From the NCBI GenBank assembly GCA_963710275.1, contig CAVPZS010000008.1:806001-870000 (forward strand): a DNA stretch of 64,000 nucleotides, read 5' to 3'. The position numbers and the translations under genes were made by a program. The notes beneath the pieces were generated by a model. The model ran no database searches. It was not told the DNA's origin and saw only the letters and a program-made list of their open reading frames with translations. The stretch is from Rhodoblastus sp963710275 (GTDB lineage Bacteria > Pseudomonadota > Alphaproteobacteria > Rhizobiales > Beijerinckiaceae). Shown in pieces: positions 10,401 to 18,733 of the stretch (positions are counted from its first letter, which is position 1; each line of letters opens with the position of its first letter).

Positions 10401-10986
10401 TCCACAGGCCGGCGAGGCGCGACATGTTGTAGCCATGCAGTCCCAGGTCGAGGATGTCCTGCACATTGCCCGGAAAGAGCGAGGGAATGCCGAGATGGAA
10501 CAGCATCGGCTCGGACTGGCTGCACAGTGACGAGCTTTTGCACGAGGGATCGTCGCCGGCGATGGCCAGCACGCCGCCATTCTTGCCGATGCCGGTGTAA
10601 TTGGCGTGTTTCAGCGCGTCGCCGGAGCGGTCGACGCCGGGCGCCTTGCCGTACCACATGCCAGTGACGCCATCGAGCTTTTGCTTGCCGACCGTGTGGA
10701 GCATCTGCGTGCCCCACACCGCCGTGGCCGCAAGGTCCTCGTTGAGGCCGTCGACGAAATGAATGTTGTTCTGCAGCAGCAGCTTCTGCTGCTTGAGCAA
10801 CGCCGCGTCGAGCATGCCGACGGGCGAGCCGCGATAGCCGGAGACGAACATGCCGGTGTTCAGGCCGCGCCGGGCGTCGGCGCGCCCCTGATCCAGCGTC
10901 AGGCGCACCAGGGCGTCGATGCCGCCGAGATGGATGTCGCCCTCTTCCTGGGTGAATATGGAGGTCACGTCCTGCTTCGATGACAT
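7441..10986 (-). CDS. Fused indolepyruvate-type 2-oxoacid:ferredoxin oxidoreductase
   Basis: An intact 1181-residue single-chain enzyme with the IorA and IorB parts fused. Seen in order: an N-terminal pyrimidine-binding region (GMFVSGYRGSPVGMLDAAL), a TPP-binding region (GIGCHTMSMW, then NMGDGTYAHSG), an Fe-S cysteine cluster (CEGCGDCGEKSNC and later CVKGFCPSF near residue 660), and the gamma-like part (GIGGTGSVTVA). The family decarboxylates 2-oxoacids such as arylpyruvates or branched-chain oxoacids to acyl-CoA, passing electrons to ferredoxin. ATG 10986 begins MSSKQDVTS. It heads a two-gene unit with the FAH hydrolase and is divergent from dmpD across a 319-base region holding the ATATCGATA motif. 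A role in aromatic catabolism is inferred from this context; the substrate is unknown. Confidence 0.85.
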   Translation of the reverse strand: MSSKQDVTSIFTQEEGDIHLGGIDALVRLTLDQGRADARRGLNTGMFVSGYRGSPVGMLDAALLKQQKLLLQNNIHFVDGLNEDLAATAVWGTQMLHTVGKQKLDGVTGMWYGKAPGVDRSGDALKHANYTGIGKNGGVLAIAGDDPSCKSSSLCSQSEPMLFHLGIPSLFPGNVQDILDLGLHGYNMSRLAGLWIGMKIVTNVADGTGTANISPDRLEFVTPDLTFDGKPFTPNMNLGMNVRAEALEMEQSLYTRRLEVVKRYALANRLNRVVFENDSAWLGIITAGKTYHDLRQAFLELGLDDAALKRYGIRILKMGMLFPMEPAVVRDFAQGLEEIFVIEEKRPFLEMFAKNVLYGAANAPRVVGKFDEEEKELLPHYGEFESDVIARALTKRLSRKGRVESAEAWLAKLDEIRARGKVATSARTAWYCSGCPHNSSTVAPDGATVSAGIGCHTMSMWMGRNVVMGTHMGAEGAQWIGMAPFTDEKHIFQNMGDGTYAHSGSLAIRYCASTGANITFKLLRNAHTSMTGGQEIMGAHPVVDVVNDLLANGVKKVIVTTDNPESFYGVSLPGGTQVWHRDRLDEAQRVLAEIPGTTVLLHDQECAAELRRARSRGKANEPAEVLVINERVCEGCGDCGEKSNCMSVEPVATEFGRKTRIHQSSCNKDYSCVKGFCPSFLTVTPNPEPAAADGAKKKKKGRIPALTRDLPQPSSKVDTSLGFNIHLMGIGGTGSVTVAATLANAARLEGKHVIGLDQTGLAQKGGAVISDLKISHAPFEGSNKITDGRADLYLGFDILNATDAKNLDKCNPERTIAVVSTTQTPTGHMITDRHKLFPGVTGLTAAIDAVTRKSENIFLDGQALAEGLFADSMATNLFMVGVAYQAGTIPLQAASIETAIKMAGVGVAQGVAAFQWGRMAVVDPAFVQAEIAKYVPAAKTAELTPRAREIVASTGAEGEVRRLLEIRVPELIAWQDEATAERYAAAMKKVVAAEKRVASGQTALGETVARNLYKLMAYKDEYEVARLHADPAFQAQLEAQFPHGYKVVYNLAPPLLAKRDPATGQLQKMTFGPWVLKAFRLLAGLKRFRGGALDLFGRTQERQAERRLIADYLALLNDILSLLNGENYARAVDLAGAPDEIRGYGHVKEEAIRVAKQREAELWAAFRAGSGAARAEDLVSA

Positions 10987-11305
10987 GAAGTTTTTCCCGT
11001 GGCGCCGTTGAATGTGTCCGCGCGCTCGTCTCGATGGATGCACAAGGCTGGCGACGATGCGGGCATTTCCCGCCCTTGCCGCCTCCCCTCCCAGAGATTT
11101 GGCATGTCGTTGTTTTTCGGGAGTTCGCCGATTGCCTCCCGCGCGTCGTCGTCTCTACGCCCGGGCGTATCGAGCGTCAAGATTTTTGTCGTTATTTTGT
11201 CTAATTCTGCTATACGATTTTTTATCGATATTTTTTAACCCGACAAGAAACGACAGCGCCAAGAAAAATGACCGGCGTATTTTCGCCGTGCGAGGGAGAC
11301 GCCTG
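10987..11305. promoter_or_regulatory. Divergent control region with ATATCGAT-type motif
   Basis: This 319-base region separates the oxidoreductase (minus) from dmpD (plus). Positions 11175-11250 turn abruptly AT-rich, with TTATCGATATTTTTT at about 11222-11236 and TTTTTGTCGTTATTTTGTC just before it. The TATCGATA core is shared with the upstream regions of dmpC, dmpK/gntR and the sigma-54 regulator gene. A purine-rich Shine-Dalgarno (GAGGGAG) precedes the dmpD start. No -24/-12 element was seen. Control by the GntR regulator is inferred. Confidence 0.5.
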
Positions 11306-12139
11306 ATGACCGAGAAAAATCCCGAAATCGCCCTGCGCGCAAAGGCCGCGGGAATCGACACCAACTACCACGATCGCGGAACCGGATTTCCCACCCTGCT
11401 GATCCACGGTTCGGGACCGGGCGTCAGCGCCTGGGCCAATTGGCGGCTGGTCATTCCGGAGCTCGCCAAGACCGGCCGCGTGATCGCGCCTGATATGGTC
11501 GGCTTCGGTTTTTCCGAGCGGCCGGCGGGGTTCAAATACGACATGGACGCCTGGGTGGCGCAGGCGGTCGGGCTGCTCGACGCGCTGGGAATCGCGCGGG
11601 CGCATCTCGTCGGCAATTCCTTCGGCGGCGCCATCGCCCTCGCCCTGGCGATCCGCCATCCCGAGCGGGTCGAGCGTCTGGCGCTGATGGGCAGCGTCGG
11701 CGTGCCCTTCCCCATCACGCCGGGCCTCGATGCGGTCTGGGGCTATCAGCCCTCCTTCGACGCCATGCGCAAGCTGCTCGATATCTTCGCCTTCAGTCGT
11801 GAACTGGTGAACGACGAGCTGGCGGAGCTGCGCTATCGCGCCAGCATCAGGCCGGGATTCCAGGAGTCCTTTGCCGCCATGTTCCCCGCCCCGCGCCAGC
11901 GCTGGGTCGACGCCATGACGAGCAAGGAGGCCGACATTCGCGCCATCCCGCATGAAACCCTGATCATCCACGGCCGCGACGACGAGGTGATCCCCCTGTC
12001 CAATTCACTGACCCTGCTCGACTGGATCGACCGCTCGCAACTGCATGTCTTCAGCCGCTGCGGCCATTGGGTGCAGATCGAACACGCCCAGCGTTTTGCG
12101 CGTTTGCTTCAGGACTTTTTTGCCGAAGCCCAAGCGTGA
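11306..12139 (+). CDS. dmpD: 2-hydroxymuconic semialdehyde hydrolase
   Basis: A 277-residue alpha/beta hydrolase of the DmpD/XylF/TodF type, which cleaves the meta-ring-fission product to 2-oxopent-4-enoate and formate (or acetate from 3-methylcatechol). The catalytic set is visible: serine in GNSFGGA, aspartate in HGRDDEVIP and histidine in CGHWVQIEH, with the oxyanion-region HGSGPGVSAWANW strongly family-like. It gives the island the hydrolytic branch next to the dehydrogenase/decarboxylase branch encoded 10 kb away on the other strand. The ATG is preceded by GAGGGAG. The stop abuts the next ATG, so it forms an operon with the SDR gene. Intact. Confidence 0.9.
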   Translation: MTEKNPEIALRAKAAGIDTNYHDRGTGFPTLLIHGSGPGVSAWANWRLVIPELAKTGRVIAPDMVGFGFSERPAGFKYDMDAWVAQAVGLLDALGIARAHLVGNSFGGAIALALAIRHPERVERLALMGSVGVPFPITPGLDAVWGYQPSFDAMRKLLDIFAFSRELVNDELAELRYRASIRPGFQESFAAMFPAPRQRWVDAMTSKEADIRAIPHETLIIHGRDDEVIPLSNSLTLLDWIDRSQLHVFSRCGHWVQIEHAQRFARLLQDFFAEAQA

Positions 12140-12169
12140 ATGAAACAGCCTGAAACAGGGAGTCGAAAG

Positions 12170-12964
12170 ATGCATATCGATCTGCTCGGCAAGACCGCCG
12201 TTGTGACCGGTTCGACCTCTGGGATCGGCTTCGCCATCGCGGCCGGCCTTGGCCGCGCCGGCGCGCAAATCATCCTCAATGGCCGGACCGAAGAGCGCGT
12301 CCGCGCCGCGCTCAACAAACTGCGGGAAACGGTGCCGGGCGTCCAGGCGATCGGCATCGCCTGCGATCTCGCCACGGCCAAGGGCGCGGAACGCTTCGCC
12401 GCCACCGTCGCCGACGTCGACATACTCGTCAACAACCTTGGCATTTTCGAACCAAAACCCTTCCTTGAGATCACCGATGAGGACTGGCTGAAATTCTTTG
12501 AGACCAACGTGCTGAGCGGCGTGCGCATGTCGCGCGCCTACCTGCCGGGCATGCTGGCGCGCAACTGGGGCCGCATCGTCTTCATATCGAGCGAATCCGC
12601 TCTCAATACCCCGCCGGAAATGGTGCATTACGGCACGACCAAGACCGCGCAGCTCGCTGTCTCGCGCGGCCTGGCGGAAATGACCGCCGGCACGGGCGTC
12701 ACCGTCAACGCCGTGCTGCCCGGCCCGACCCGCTCCGAGGGCGTCGCTGATTTCTTCGCCAAGATGGCGGCCGAGGCCGGCGTGTCGCAGCCGGAAATGG
12801 AGGCCCGCTTCATCGCCGAACACCGGCCGAGCTCGCTGCTGCGCCGCCTCGCCAGCGTCGATGAGGTCGCGAACATGGTGGTCTATCTCTGCTCGGTGCA
12901 GGCGTCAGCCACCAACGGCTCGGCCCTGCGCGTCGATGGCGGCGTGGTCAAGAGCATCATGTGA
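12170..12964 (+). CDS. Short-chain dehydrogenase/reductase
   Basis: 264 residues with a classical SDR layout: NAD(P)-binding TGSTSGIG near residue 13, NNLG near residue 90, active-site serine in FISSES and YGTTK (Y-x-x-x-K), and a C-terminal LRVDGGVV. The start at ATG 12170 has GGGAG upstream; an in-frame ATG at 12140 directly follows the dmpD stop. Position in a dmpD operon suggests a side-reaction dehydrogenase of the aromatic pathway, for example on a dihydrodiol, an aryl alcohol or a hydroxy-acid, but the substrate cannot be read from the sequence. Its stop abuts that of the convergent membrane protein gene. Confidence 0.85.
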   Translation: MHIDLLGKTAVVTGSTSGIGFAIAAGLGRAGAQIILNGRTEERVRAALNKLRETVPGVQAIGIACDLATAKGAERFAATVADVDILVNNLGIFEPKPFLEITDEDWLKFFETNVLSGVRMSRAYLPGMLARNWGRIVFISSESALNTPPEMVHYGTTKTAQLAVSRGLAEMTAGTGVTVNAVLPGPTRSEGVADFFAKMAAEAGVSQPEMEARFIAEHRPSSLLRRLASVDEVANMVVYLCSVQASATNGSALRVDGGVVKSIM

Positions 12965-14020
12965 TCATCCGGCGCCTGGCCGCTGACGCGCCAGCGGCCA
13001 GAAGTCGAAAAAATCGGCGAAGACCACCATGAAGGGAAAGGTGATCGCCAGCATGGCCGAGGCCAGCCACAGTTCCAGGTCGTAATTGGGCTTGCCGCCG
13101 GCGAGGCCGATTTGACCCGCCACCCAGGCGTAGAGCGCATAGGTCACAATCGCCAGAACCGCGGCCGCCGCGTTGAGCGCGAGGCCGCGCCAGGGCTGCG
13201 GCAATCCGGTAAAAATGCTGACGCGCATCATCACCATCAGGATGAACAGGCCGAAGATCAGGCAGACGCAGACCCGCGCCTGGAATTGCACGATGTCCAT
13301 GCCGCCGAGCGTCACGAAGCCGAGCCAGAGCGCCCCGACCAAAGCCGCCACGAAAAGCACATTGGCCAGACGGCGCCATGCATGCCCTGATATGCTCGCG
13401 GTCGGCCAGAAATCCATCACCACCAGGGCGAGGGTCGCAGAGACCGAAGCGACGCAGAGCGTGAGCGGCGACTGGGCGTAGAACAATCCGTGCGGATCGA
13501 GCGCCTCGCGATAGAAAGGCGCATCGCGCAGGAATGAAAAATCATAGAAAATGCGACTGATCGTCCAGGCGACGACATAGGTCGCCGACGAGAATGCAGA
13601 GGCCTTGCCACACCCTGGATTTCGTCACCAGGACCCAGGGCCAGGCCTCCAGCAGCACGGCCTGCCACAAGTGTGACCGGCACGGTGATGATCAGGACCA
13701 TGATGACGAAAGGCGTCGGCCGCGCCTCCCCGCCCCCCAAGACCAGGATCGCCAGCCCGGCCACGACCAGTCCCACGGCTGACCGTCAGGCCGACGAACG
13801 CCAGCCCGCGCCAGGGTTGGCTCAGCCGGCCGAGAGAACGCGGAACCTCGCCATGCCAGAACAGCGTGAGCAGAATCTGCGTCGGAACCATGGAAACCAG
13901 CGCCAGGGTCGCCCAGCCCATTTCCACGGCCGGCGTGAGCGCGACCGCGAAAGCCAAGGAGACGACGACCACCAGGACAGTCGACGCCAGGCCCAGTCCA
14001 GGCTGCTTATTCAGATCCAT
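12965..14020 (-). CDS. Polytopic membrane protein with two similar halves (frameshifted)
   Basis: This should be a membrane protein of about 350 residues. The N-terminal half (from ATG 14020, MDLNKQPG) has three or four hydrophobic segments and the motif SQPWRGLAF; the C-terminal half (12965-13560) has at least five segments and the matching motif PQPWRGLALN. The halves appear to be an internal duplication. The frame breaks at about 13780 and again around 13600-13670; between them readable segments (GLVVAGLAILVLGG, then RIFYDF before FYAQSPLTL) lie in different frames. It follows the ABC permease livM-type gene by 25 bases on the same strand, so it is likely part of the transporter operon. 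I do not recognise the family. Confidence 0.65.
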
Positions 14021-14045
14021 GGACAGACACCCGAAGTTTCCGGCC

Positions 14046-15092
14046 TTATTCCGCCGCCGCCTGTTCGACCTTCGCCTGTTCGACCCTGGCGGGCGGCGGG
14101 CGATGCGATACGGAAATCAGCTCCCCGGCGCCGAGGCGGCGCATCAGCCCCCACAGCCCGCGCGGCTCGGTCAGCATGATGCCGATCGAAACGGCCCCGA
14201 GCAGGATCAGGTACCAGGCGCCGAACCCGGACAGGTATTCCCGCAGCACGATGAACAGGATCGCGCCGATGACAGGACCTTCCAGGCTGCCGATGCCGCC
14301 GATGACCACGATGAAGATGATGAAAATGGTCCAGTCGGTGATGCTGAAGGAGGCCGAAGGCGCGATGCGCAATTTTTGCAGCGTGACCAGCACGCCGGCG
14401 AGCCCCAGGAAGGGCGCCGTCCACAGGAAGCAGATCATGCGGGACGTGGTGAGATTGACGCCAGCGGAGCCTGCCGCCTCCTCATTGTCGCGCATGGCGG
14501 TCAGGCCCAGGCCGATGCGCGAGCGCAACAGGGCCCAGGTGGCGAAGAAGGTGAGCAGGGCGAGGCCAAGGCTCATTTCGTAAAAATTCTGGATGCGCGC
14601 GTGCTGGGTCGCGCCAAAGGTCTTCACCACCGAAATGGGGAGGCTGACGCCCGAGCCCCCGCCGAATCCCGGCAGTTTGCCGGCGATCAGCATCAGCACG
14701 TCGGCCGCGACCCAGGTGCCGACCGCCAGATAGGCGGCGCGCAGCCGGAAGATCGCCGCCATGGACGGAACCGCCAGAGCGAGGGTGATGAGGGCTGCGA
14801 GCGGGATCGCCAGCCAGGGATCGAGATGGGCCAGCGCCGTCAGGCCATAGAACGCATAGGCGCCGACGCCGACAAAAGCCTGCTGTCCCACGCTGACGAT
14901 GTCGGCGTAGCCGGCGAGCAGGTTCCAGGTGAGCGCCAGCACGATCAGGATGAACAGGTCCGTCAGCAGGGTCATCTGGTTCAGGTCGAACAGCCACGGC
15001 CCGGCAAGGCAGGCCAAGGCCGCGACGACAAGCACGACGCGCGCGCCGGTGAGGAATTTTTGCGAGGACAGGAAACCCGACACGCCCGTCAT
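14046..15092 (-). CDS. Branched-chain-type ABC transporter permease (LivM family)
   Basis: 348 residues with about ten hydrophobic segments and the LivM signatures NLLAGYADIVSVGQQAFVGVGAYAF, read in two parts, and the EAA-like loop near RSRIGLGLTAMRDNEEAAG. The ATG overlaps the stop of the partner permease gene (ATGA). With its neighbours it forms a complete HAAT-family importer: two permeases, two ATPases and a binding protein. The last 25 residues are hydrophilic and rich in E, A and Q. The location beside the meta pathway suggests import of an aromatic or acidic catabolic substrate rather than leucine; that is inference. Confidence 0.9.
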   Translation of the reverse strand: MTGVSGFLSSQKFLTGARVVLVVAALACLAGPWLFDLNQMTLLTDLFILIVLALTWNLLAGYADIVSVGQQAFVGVGAYAFYGLTALAHLDPWLAIPLAALITLALAVPSMAAIFRLRAAYLAVGTWVAADVLMLIAGKLPGFGGGSGVSLPISVVKTFGATQHARIQNFYEMSLGLALLTFFATWALLRSRIGLGLTAMRDNEEAAGSAGVNLTTSRMICFLWTAPFLGLAGVLVTLQKLRIAPSASFSITDWTIFIIFIVVIGGIGSLEGPVIGAILFIVLREYLSGFGAWYLILLGAVSIGIMLTEPRGLWGLMRRLGAGELISVSHRPPPARVEQAKVEQAAAE

Positions 15093-15955
15093 CCTTTCGC
15101 GAACAGGCCCTGCGGACGCAGGACGAGGATGACGAGAAAGACCAGATGCTGGGCGAGAGTTTGCCACGCCGCGTCGAAATGGGCGCCGGCGTTCTGCGCC
15201 AGCCCGAGAACGATGCCGCCAACCAGCGTGCCCCACAGGCTGCCGAGGCCGCCCAGCGCCACCGCTTCAAACGCCGCCAGCAGCCGGCTCGGCCCAATCG
15301 CCGGGTCGAAATTGGTCCAGACCGACATGCAGGCGGCGGCGATCATCATGGAGACGCCGACGATGCCGCCGGCGATGGCGTAGACCCGCGCCGACGACAG
15401 GCCGATGAGATCTGCAGCCGCAGGATCGTCGGCGACGGCGCGGATGCGCGCGCCGATCGCCGTTCGGTAGAGAAACAGGTCGAGGCCGCCGATCACCAGC
15501 ACCGCCGCGATGAACACCACCAGCGGATAGACGCCGATGTCGATGAGGCCGCCGACATTGATGGAGGCGATCTCGATCGCGCCGCCCGACAGTTTGCGCG
15601 TGTCAGGGCCATAGGTCTGGAGCAGGCCGTTCTGGATGATGATAGACAGGCCGAAGGTGACCAGGACGATCGGCAGCACGCTTTTCCCGACGATGCGCTG
15701 GAGCAGGTAACGCTGCATCGCGAAGCCCGCGCCGAACGCCAGGGGCAGCATCGCGATGGCGGTGATGAAGGGCGACCATCCGAGCGCGGTGGAAAGCGAC
15801 ATCAGCACGAAGGAGAACAGCACGATCATGTCGCCATGGGCGATGTTGATGAAGCGCATCACGCCAAGCGACATCGAGAGGCCCACGGCGAAAAGCGCGT
15901 AAAGGCCGCCGATGAGGACGCCTTGCACGATCAGATTGAGAAGGTCCACAGCCAT
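15089..15955 (-). CDS. Branched-chain-type ABC transporter permease (LivH family)
   Basis: 288 residues and intact. The N-terminus (LIVQGVLIGGLYALFAVGLS, then GVMRFINIAHGD) is diagnostic of LivH permeases, as is the C-terminal GGLGSLWGTLVGGIVLGL. About eight membrane spans are predicted by eye. The cytoplasmic coupling loop is around RTAIGARIRAVADDPAAADLIG. It is translationally coupled to the LivM-type gene by a four-base overlap and sits six bases after the LivF-type ATPase stop. Confidence 0.92.
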   Translation of the reverse strand: MAVDLLNLIVQGVLIGGLYALFAVGLSMSLGVMRFINIAHGDMIVLFSFVLMSLSTALGWSPFITAIAMLPLAFGAGFAMQRYLLQRIVGKSVLPIVLVTFGLSIIIQNGLLQTYGPDTRKLSGGAIEIASINVGGLIDIGVYPLVVFIAAVLVIGGLDLFLYRTAIGARIRAVADDPAAADLIGLSSARVYAIAGGIVGVSMMIAAACMSVWTNFDPAIGPSRLLAAFEAVALGGLGSLWGTLVGGIVLGLAQNAGAHFDAAWQTLAQHLVFLVILVLRPQGLFAKG

Positions 15956-15961
15956 GAGCGG

Positions 15962-16702
15962 TCACACGCCAAAATAATGTTGCATGATGGAGTCGCGATT
16001 GATCTCCGAGGGGCGGCCCGACAGCGAAACCTCGCCTTCGAGCAGGCAGTAGAACCGGTCGGAGACAGAGAGCGCCCGTCCCACATCCTGCTCGACCAGC
16101 ACGATGCCGATGCCCCGGTCGCGGATCGCGGGGATGATCGCGTAGAGCTGGCTGACGATCAGCGGCGACAATCCGAGGCTGATCTCGTCGCACAGCAGCA
16201 GGCGCGGATTGGTCAGCAGCGCGCGGCCGAGCGCCACCATCTGCTGCTGGCCGCCGGAGAGCGTTCGCGCCAGCGAATCCGCGCGCTCGCGCAGCACCGG
16301 AAACCATTCGGCGACCTGTTCCATGTCGATGGCGCCGCGGCTTCCCAGCTCCCAGCCGATGCGCAGGTTTTCCCGCACCGTCAACGAAGGAAACAGCCGC
16401 CGCCCCTCGGGCACCAGCGCCACGCCGGCGCGCACGATTTCGGCGGTCGGCAGGCCGGCAATGTCGCGACCGGCGAAGCGCAGCGTCCCCTTGGCCGAGG
16501 CCTGCCCGACGATGGCCTTGAGCAGCGAAGATTTGCCCGCGCCATTGGCGCCGATGATCGAGACGATTTCGCCGGCGCCGACGTCGAGGTCGATGTCATG
16601 CGTCGCCTGGAACTGGTCGTAGAAGACGTTGAGCTTCTCGACGCTCAGCAGTTTTCCTGCAGTGGACTGGGTTTGGGTTTGGCTGGCAAGAGCCATGGTC
16701 AT
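15962..16702 (-). CDS. ABC transporter ATPase (LivF family)
   Basis: 246 residues. Walker A is GANGAGKSS, the signature LSGGQQQMVALGRAL, Walker B LLLCDEISLGLSP, and the switch histidine region is replaced by VEQDVG as usual for LivF. It has a 16-residue Q/T-rich N-terminal extension before the ABC fold. ATG 16702 overlaps the upstream LivG-type stop (ATGA); ATG 16696 is a second possible start. It energises the neighbouring permeases. Confidence 0.92.
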   Translation of the reverse strand: MTMALASQTQTQSTAGKLLSVEKLNVFYDQFQATHDIDLDVGAGEIVSIIGANGAGKSSLLKAIVGQASAKGTLRFAGRDIAGLPTAEIVRAGVALVPEGRRLFPSLTVRENLRIGWELGSRGAIDMEQVAEWFPVLRERADSLARTLSGGQQQMVALGRALLTNPRLLLCDEISLGLSPLIVSQLYAIIPAIRDRGIGIVLVEQDVGRALSVSDRFYCLLEGEVSLSGRPSEINRDSIMQHYFGV

Positions 16703-17409
16703 TCGGCTCCCAGATAGACTTCCTTGACGCGGGAATCGGCGAGAATTTCGTCCGGGCCGCCTTCGGCGAGGATGGAGCCGCCGTAAAGCACCGCCAGCCG
16801 CGTCGCGATTTTTTTCAACGCGTGGATGACGTGCTCCACCCAGATGATCGTCGCGCCGCGCGCATGGATCGTCGTCAATATGTCCAGCAGCGACACGCAT
16901 TCGGCATCGGTCAGGCCGCCGGCGATCTCGTCGAGCAGCAGCAGGTCCGGCTTCTTCACGACCGCCTTCGCCAGTTCGAGGCGCTTCAGGTCGAGCAGTG
17001 ACAGGGAGCCGGCCGGATGCGCGGCAAGGCGGGTGAGATTGGTCAATTCCAGCGACGCCTCGGCCTCCTTGCGTCCAGCATGGATCGACAGGCCGCCGCC
17101 ATGAACGGCGGCGACCAGCACGTTCTCGAACACGCTCATGTGGCTGAAGGGTTTAGGCACCTGATAGGTGCGGCCGATGCCGAGCCGCCGCCGGTTCCAC
17201 ACCTTCATCGAGGTGATGTCGCGTCCCTCGTAGAGGATCGCGCCCTCGTTGGGCGGGATCACCCCGGCGACGAGGTTGAACAACGTGCTCTTGCCCGCGC
17301 CATTCGGGCCGAGTACGCCAAGGATCTCGCCGCGCTGAACGCGCAGGTCGAGTCCCTCGATCACCCGCAAGCCGCCGAAGCGCCGCGAAACATGTCTCAG
17401 TTCGAGCAT
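16699..17409 (-). CDS. ABC transporter ATPase (LivG family)
   Basis: 236 residues. Walker A is GPNGAGKSTLFN, the LivG-type extended region GRTYQVPKPF replaces the usual GIxRTFQ, Walker B is LLLLDEIAGGL, and the H-loop is WVEHVIHAL. The signature region reads LSLLDLKRLELAKA, less canonical than LSGGQ but usual in this subfamily (LxxxxxKxLELA). Intact, 55 bases after the binding protein gene. Confidence 0.92.
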   Translation of the reverse strand: MLELRHVSRRFGGLRVIEGLDLRVQRGEILGVLGPNGAGKSTLFNLVAGVIPPNEGAILYEGRDITSMKVWNRRRLGIGRTYQVPKPFSHMSVFENVLVAAVHGGGLSIHAGRKEAEASLELTNLTRLAAHPAGSLSLLDLKRLELAKAVVKKPDLLLLDEIAGGLTDAECVSLLDILTTIHARGATIIWVEHVIHALKKIATRLAVLYGGSILAEGGPDEILADSRVKEVYLGAE

Positions 17410-17464
17410 GGCCCCTCAACATTCCAGGTGGGCCCCGCCGCCAAAGGCGACGGAGCGACATTCC

Positions 17465-18733
17465 TTACGCGCCGTAGGGGACGGCGATCATCTTGCCGCC
17501 GAGCGGGATGTCCTTGGCGGTGGCGTTGTCGACATTGACCAGGTCGAAGGGGAATTTCTTGCCCTTCTGCCATTGCCCGATCACCAGCGGCGTGCGGCTG
17601 GTGTTGGGGAACGGACCCTTCTTGAAATTGATCGGGCCGACGATCGAGGCATAGTCGGTGGCCGCGATGGCGTCGCGGATCGAGGCGGCGTCGTCGATGT
17701 TCTTGGTGCGCTTGAGCGCGTCGAGCGCGACCTCGAACAGCGAGTGGCGGAAGCCGAGCGTCATCGACCATTGCCGCCCGGTCGCCGCCTCATAGGCGTC
17801 GGCGAGCTGCTGCGACGATTGCCCGGTAAGTCCGGACTTGTAGGGATGGGTCGGCGACCACCAGGTTTCCACCGACAGGCCCTGGGCGCGCTCGCCGAGC
17901 GGCGCGACGGCGGCGGGGAATTCCGTCGCCTTGGCCATGGCGACGACCTTGGGGCGGAAGTTCTGCTGCGCCGCGGCGCTGGCGAAGGCGGTATATTCGG
18001 GCGGCGGCAACACGCCCGAGACGATCTCGACGCCCGCCGACTTGAAGGCGGCGATCTGCGCGTTGTAATTGCCGGCCGGCAGGTCGATGCGGCCGGGATC
18101 GACGATCTTGTAGCCCTTGGCCGCGGCCACCGCGGTGAAGATCTTCGAGAAGGCCTGGCCGTCATTGTCGTTCGGCCACAGCGCGCCGATCACCTTGTTG
18201 GTCGGGACCTGGTCCCAGGAGGCGAAATAGGCGTCGGCGAGATTGGTGGCGCTGAAGAAGAAGTGATAGGTCCAGTCGAAACCCTTCTTGGGGTCGCCGT
18301 TGCGGCCGAAGAAGTACGGCTCGAGCGGCGCGTCGTTGGACAGGCAGGGCACGCCGGCGAGCTCCGCCTGGTCGGCGACGGGATTGACCGTCTCGGGGGT
18401 GGCGCAGGCGGTGACGATGTCGACCTTTTCCTGCAGGATCAGGTTCTTGGTGACTTCCGCGGCGCGGTTGGGATTGGACTGGCTGTCGCGCAGCACGATT
18501 TCGAGCGGATGCGCCACGCCGGCGATGGTCACCTGGTTGTTGGTGACTTTCTTGATCTGCTCGACGACCCACGGCACCTGCTCGGAGAAGATCGCCAGCG
18601 GACCCGTCTGCGGCGCGACAAGGCCGATCTTGACCACGCGCGGCGCGGCGAGCGCGTGGCCCGCGAATGACGTCGACGCCACGCCGGCGGCGGCGGACAA
18701 CAGGAATTGACGGCGTCCAAGATTTTTAGTCAT
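17465..18733 (-). CDS. ABC transporter periplasmic substrate-binding protein (Leu/Ile/Val type)
   Basis: 422 residues. The N-terminus carries RRQFLLSAAAGVAST, a Tat/Sec-like signal peptide with cleavage near AGHALAA, followed by the type I periplasmic binding fold (VKIGLVAPQTGPLA, LRDSQSNPNRAAEV, LILQEKVDIV). It is the sensor of the five-gene importer and probably decides its specificity; relatives bind amino acids, amides, urea or aromatic acids. ATG 18733 has GGGAG about nine bases upstream, and the next upstream gene ends 270 bases away, so the importer probably has its own promoter. Confidence 0.9.
   Translation of the reverse strand: MTKNLGRRQFLLSAAAGVASTSFAGHALAAPRVVKIGLVAPQTGPLAIFSEQVPWVVEQIKKVTNNQVTIAGVAHPLEIVLRDSQSNPNRAAEVTKNLILQEKVDIVTACATPETVNPVADQAELAGVPCLSNDAPLEPYFFGRNGDPKKGFDWTYHFFFSATNLADAYFASWDQVPTNKVIGALWPNDNDGQAFSKIFTAVAAAKGYKIVDPGRIDLPAGNYNAQIAAFKSAGVEIVSGVLPPPEYTAFASAAAQQNFRPKVVAMAKATEFPAAVAPLGERAQGLSVETWWSPTHPYKSGLTGQSSQQLADAYEAATGRQWSMTLGFRHSLFEVALDALKRTKNIDDAASIRDAIAATDYASIVGPINFKKGPFPNTSRTPLVIGQWQKGKKFPFDLVNVDNATAKDIPLGGKMIAVPYGA

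Noticed and set aside
9001..10530. 509-codon plus-strand frame opposite the fused oxidoreductase
   Set aside because: It is antisense to an intact 1181-residue enzyme and shows no domain pattern.
13866..18670. Long plus-strand open frames opposite the ABC importer genes
   Set aside because: They are antisense to well-supported LivFGHM and binding protein genes and are rich in R, D, H and Q, as expected for shadow frames in GC-rich DNA.
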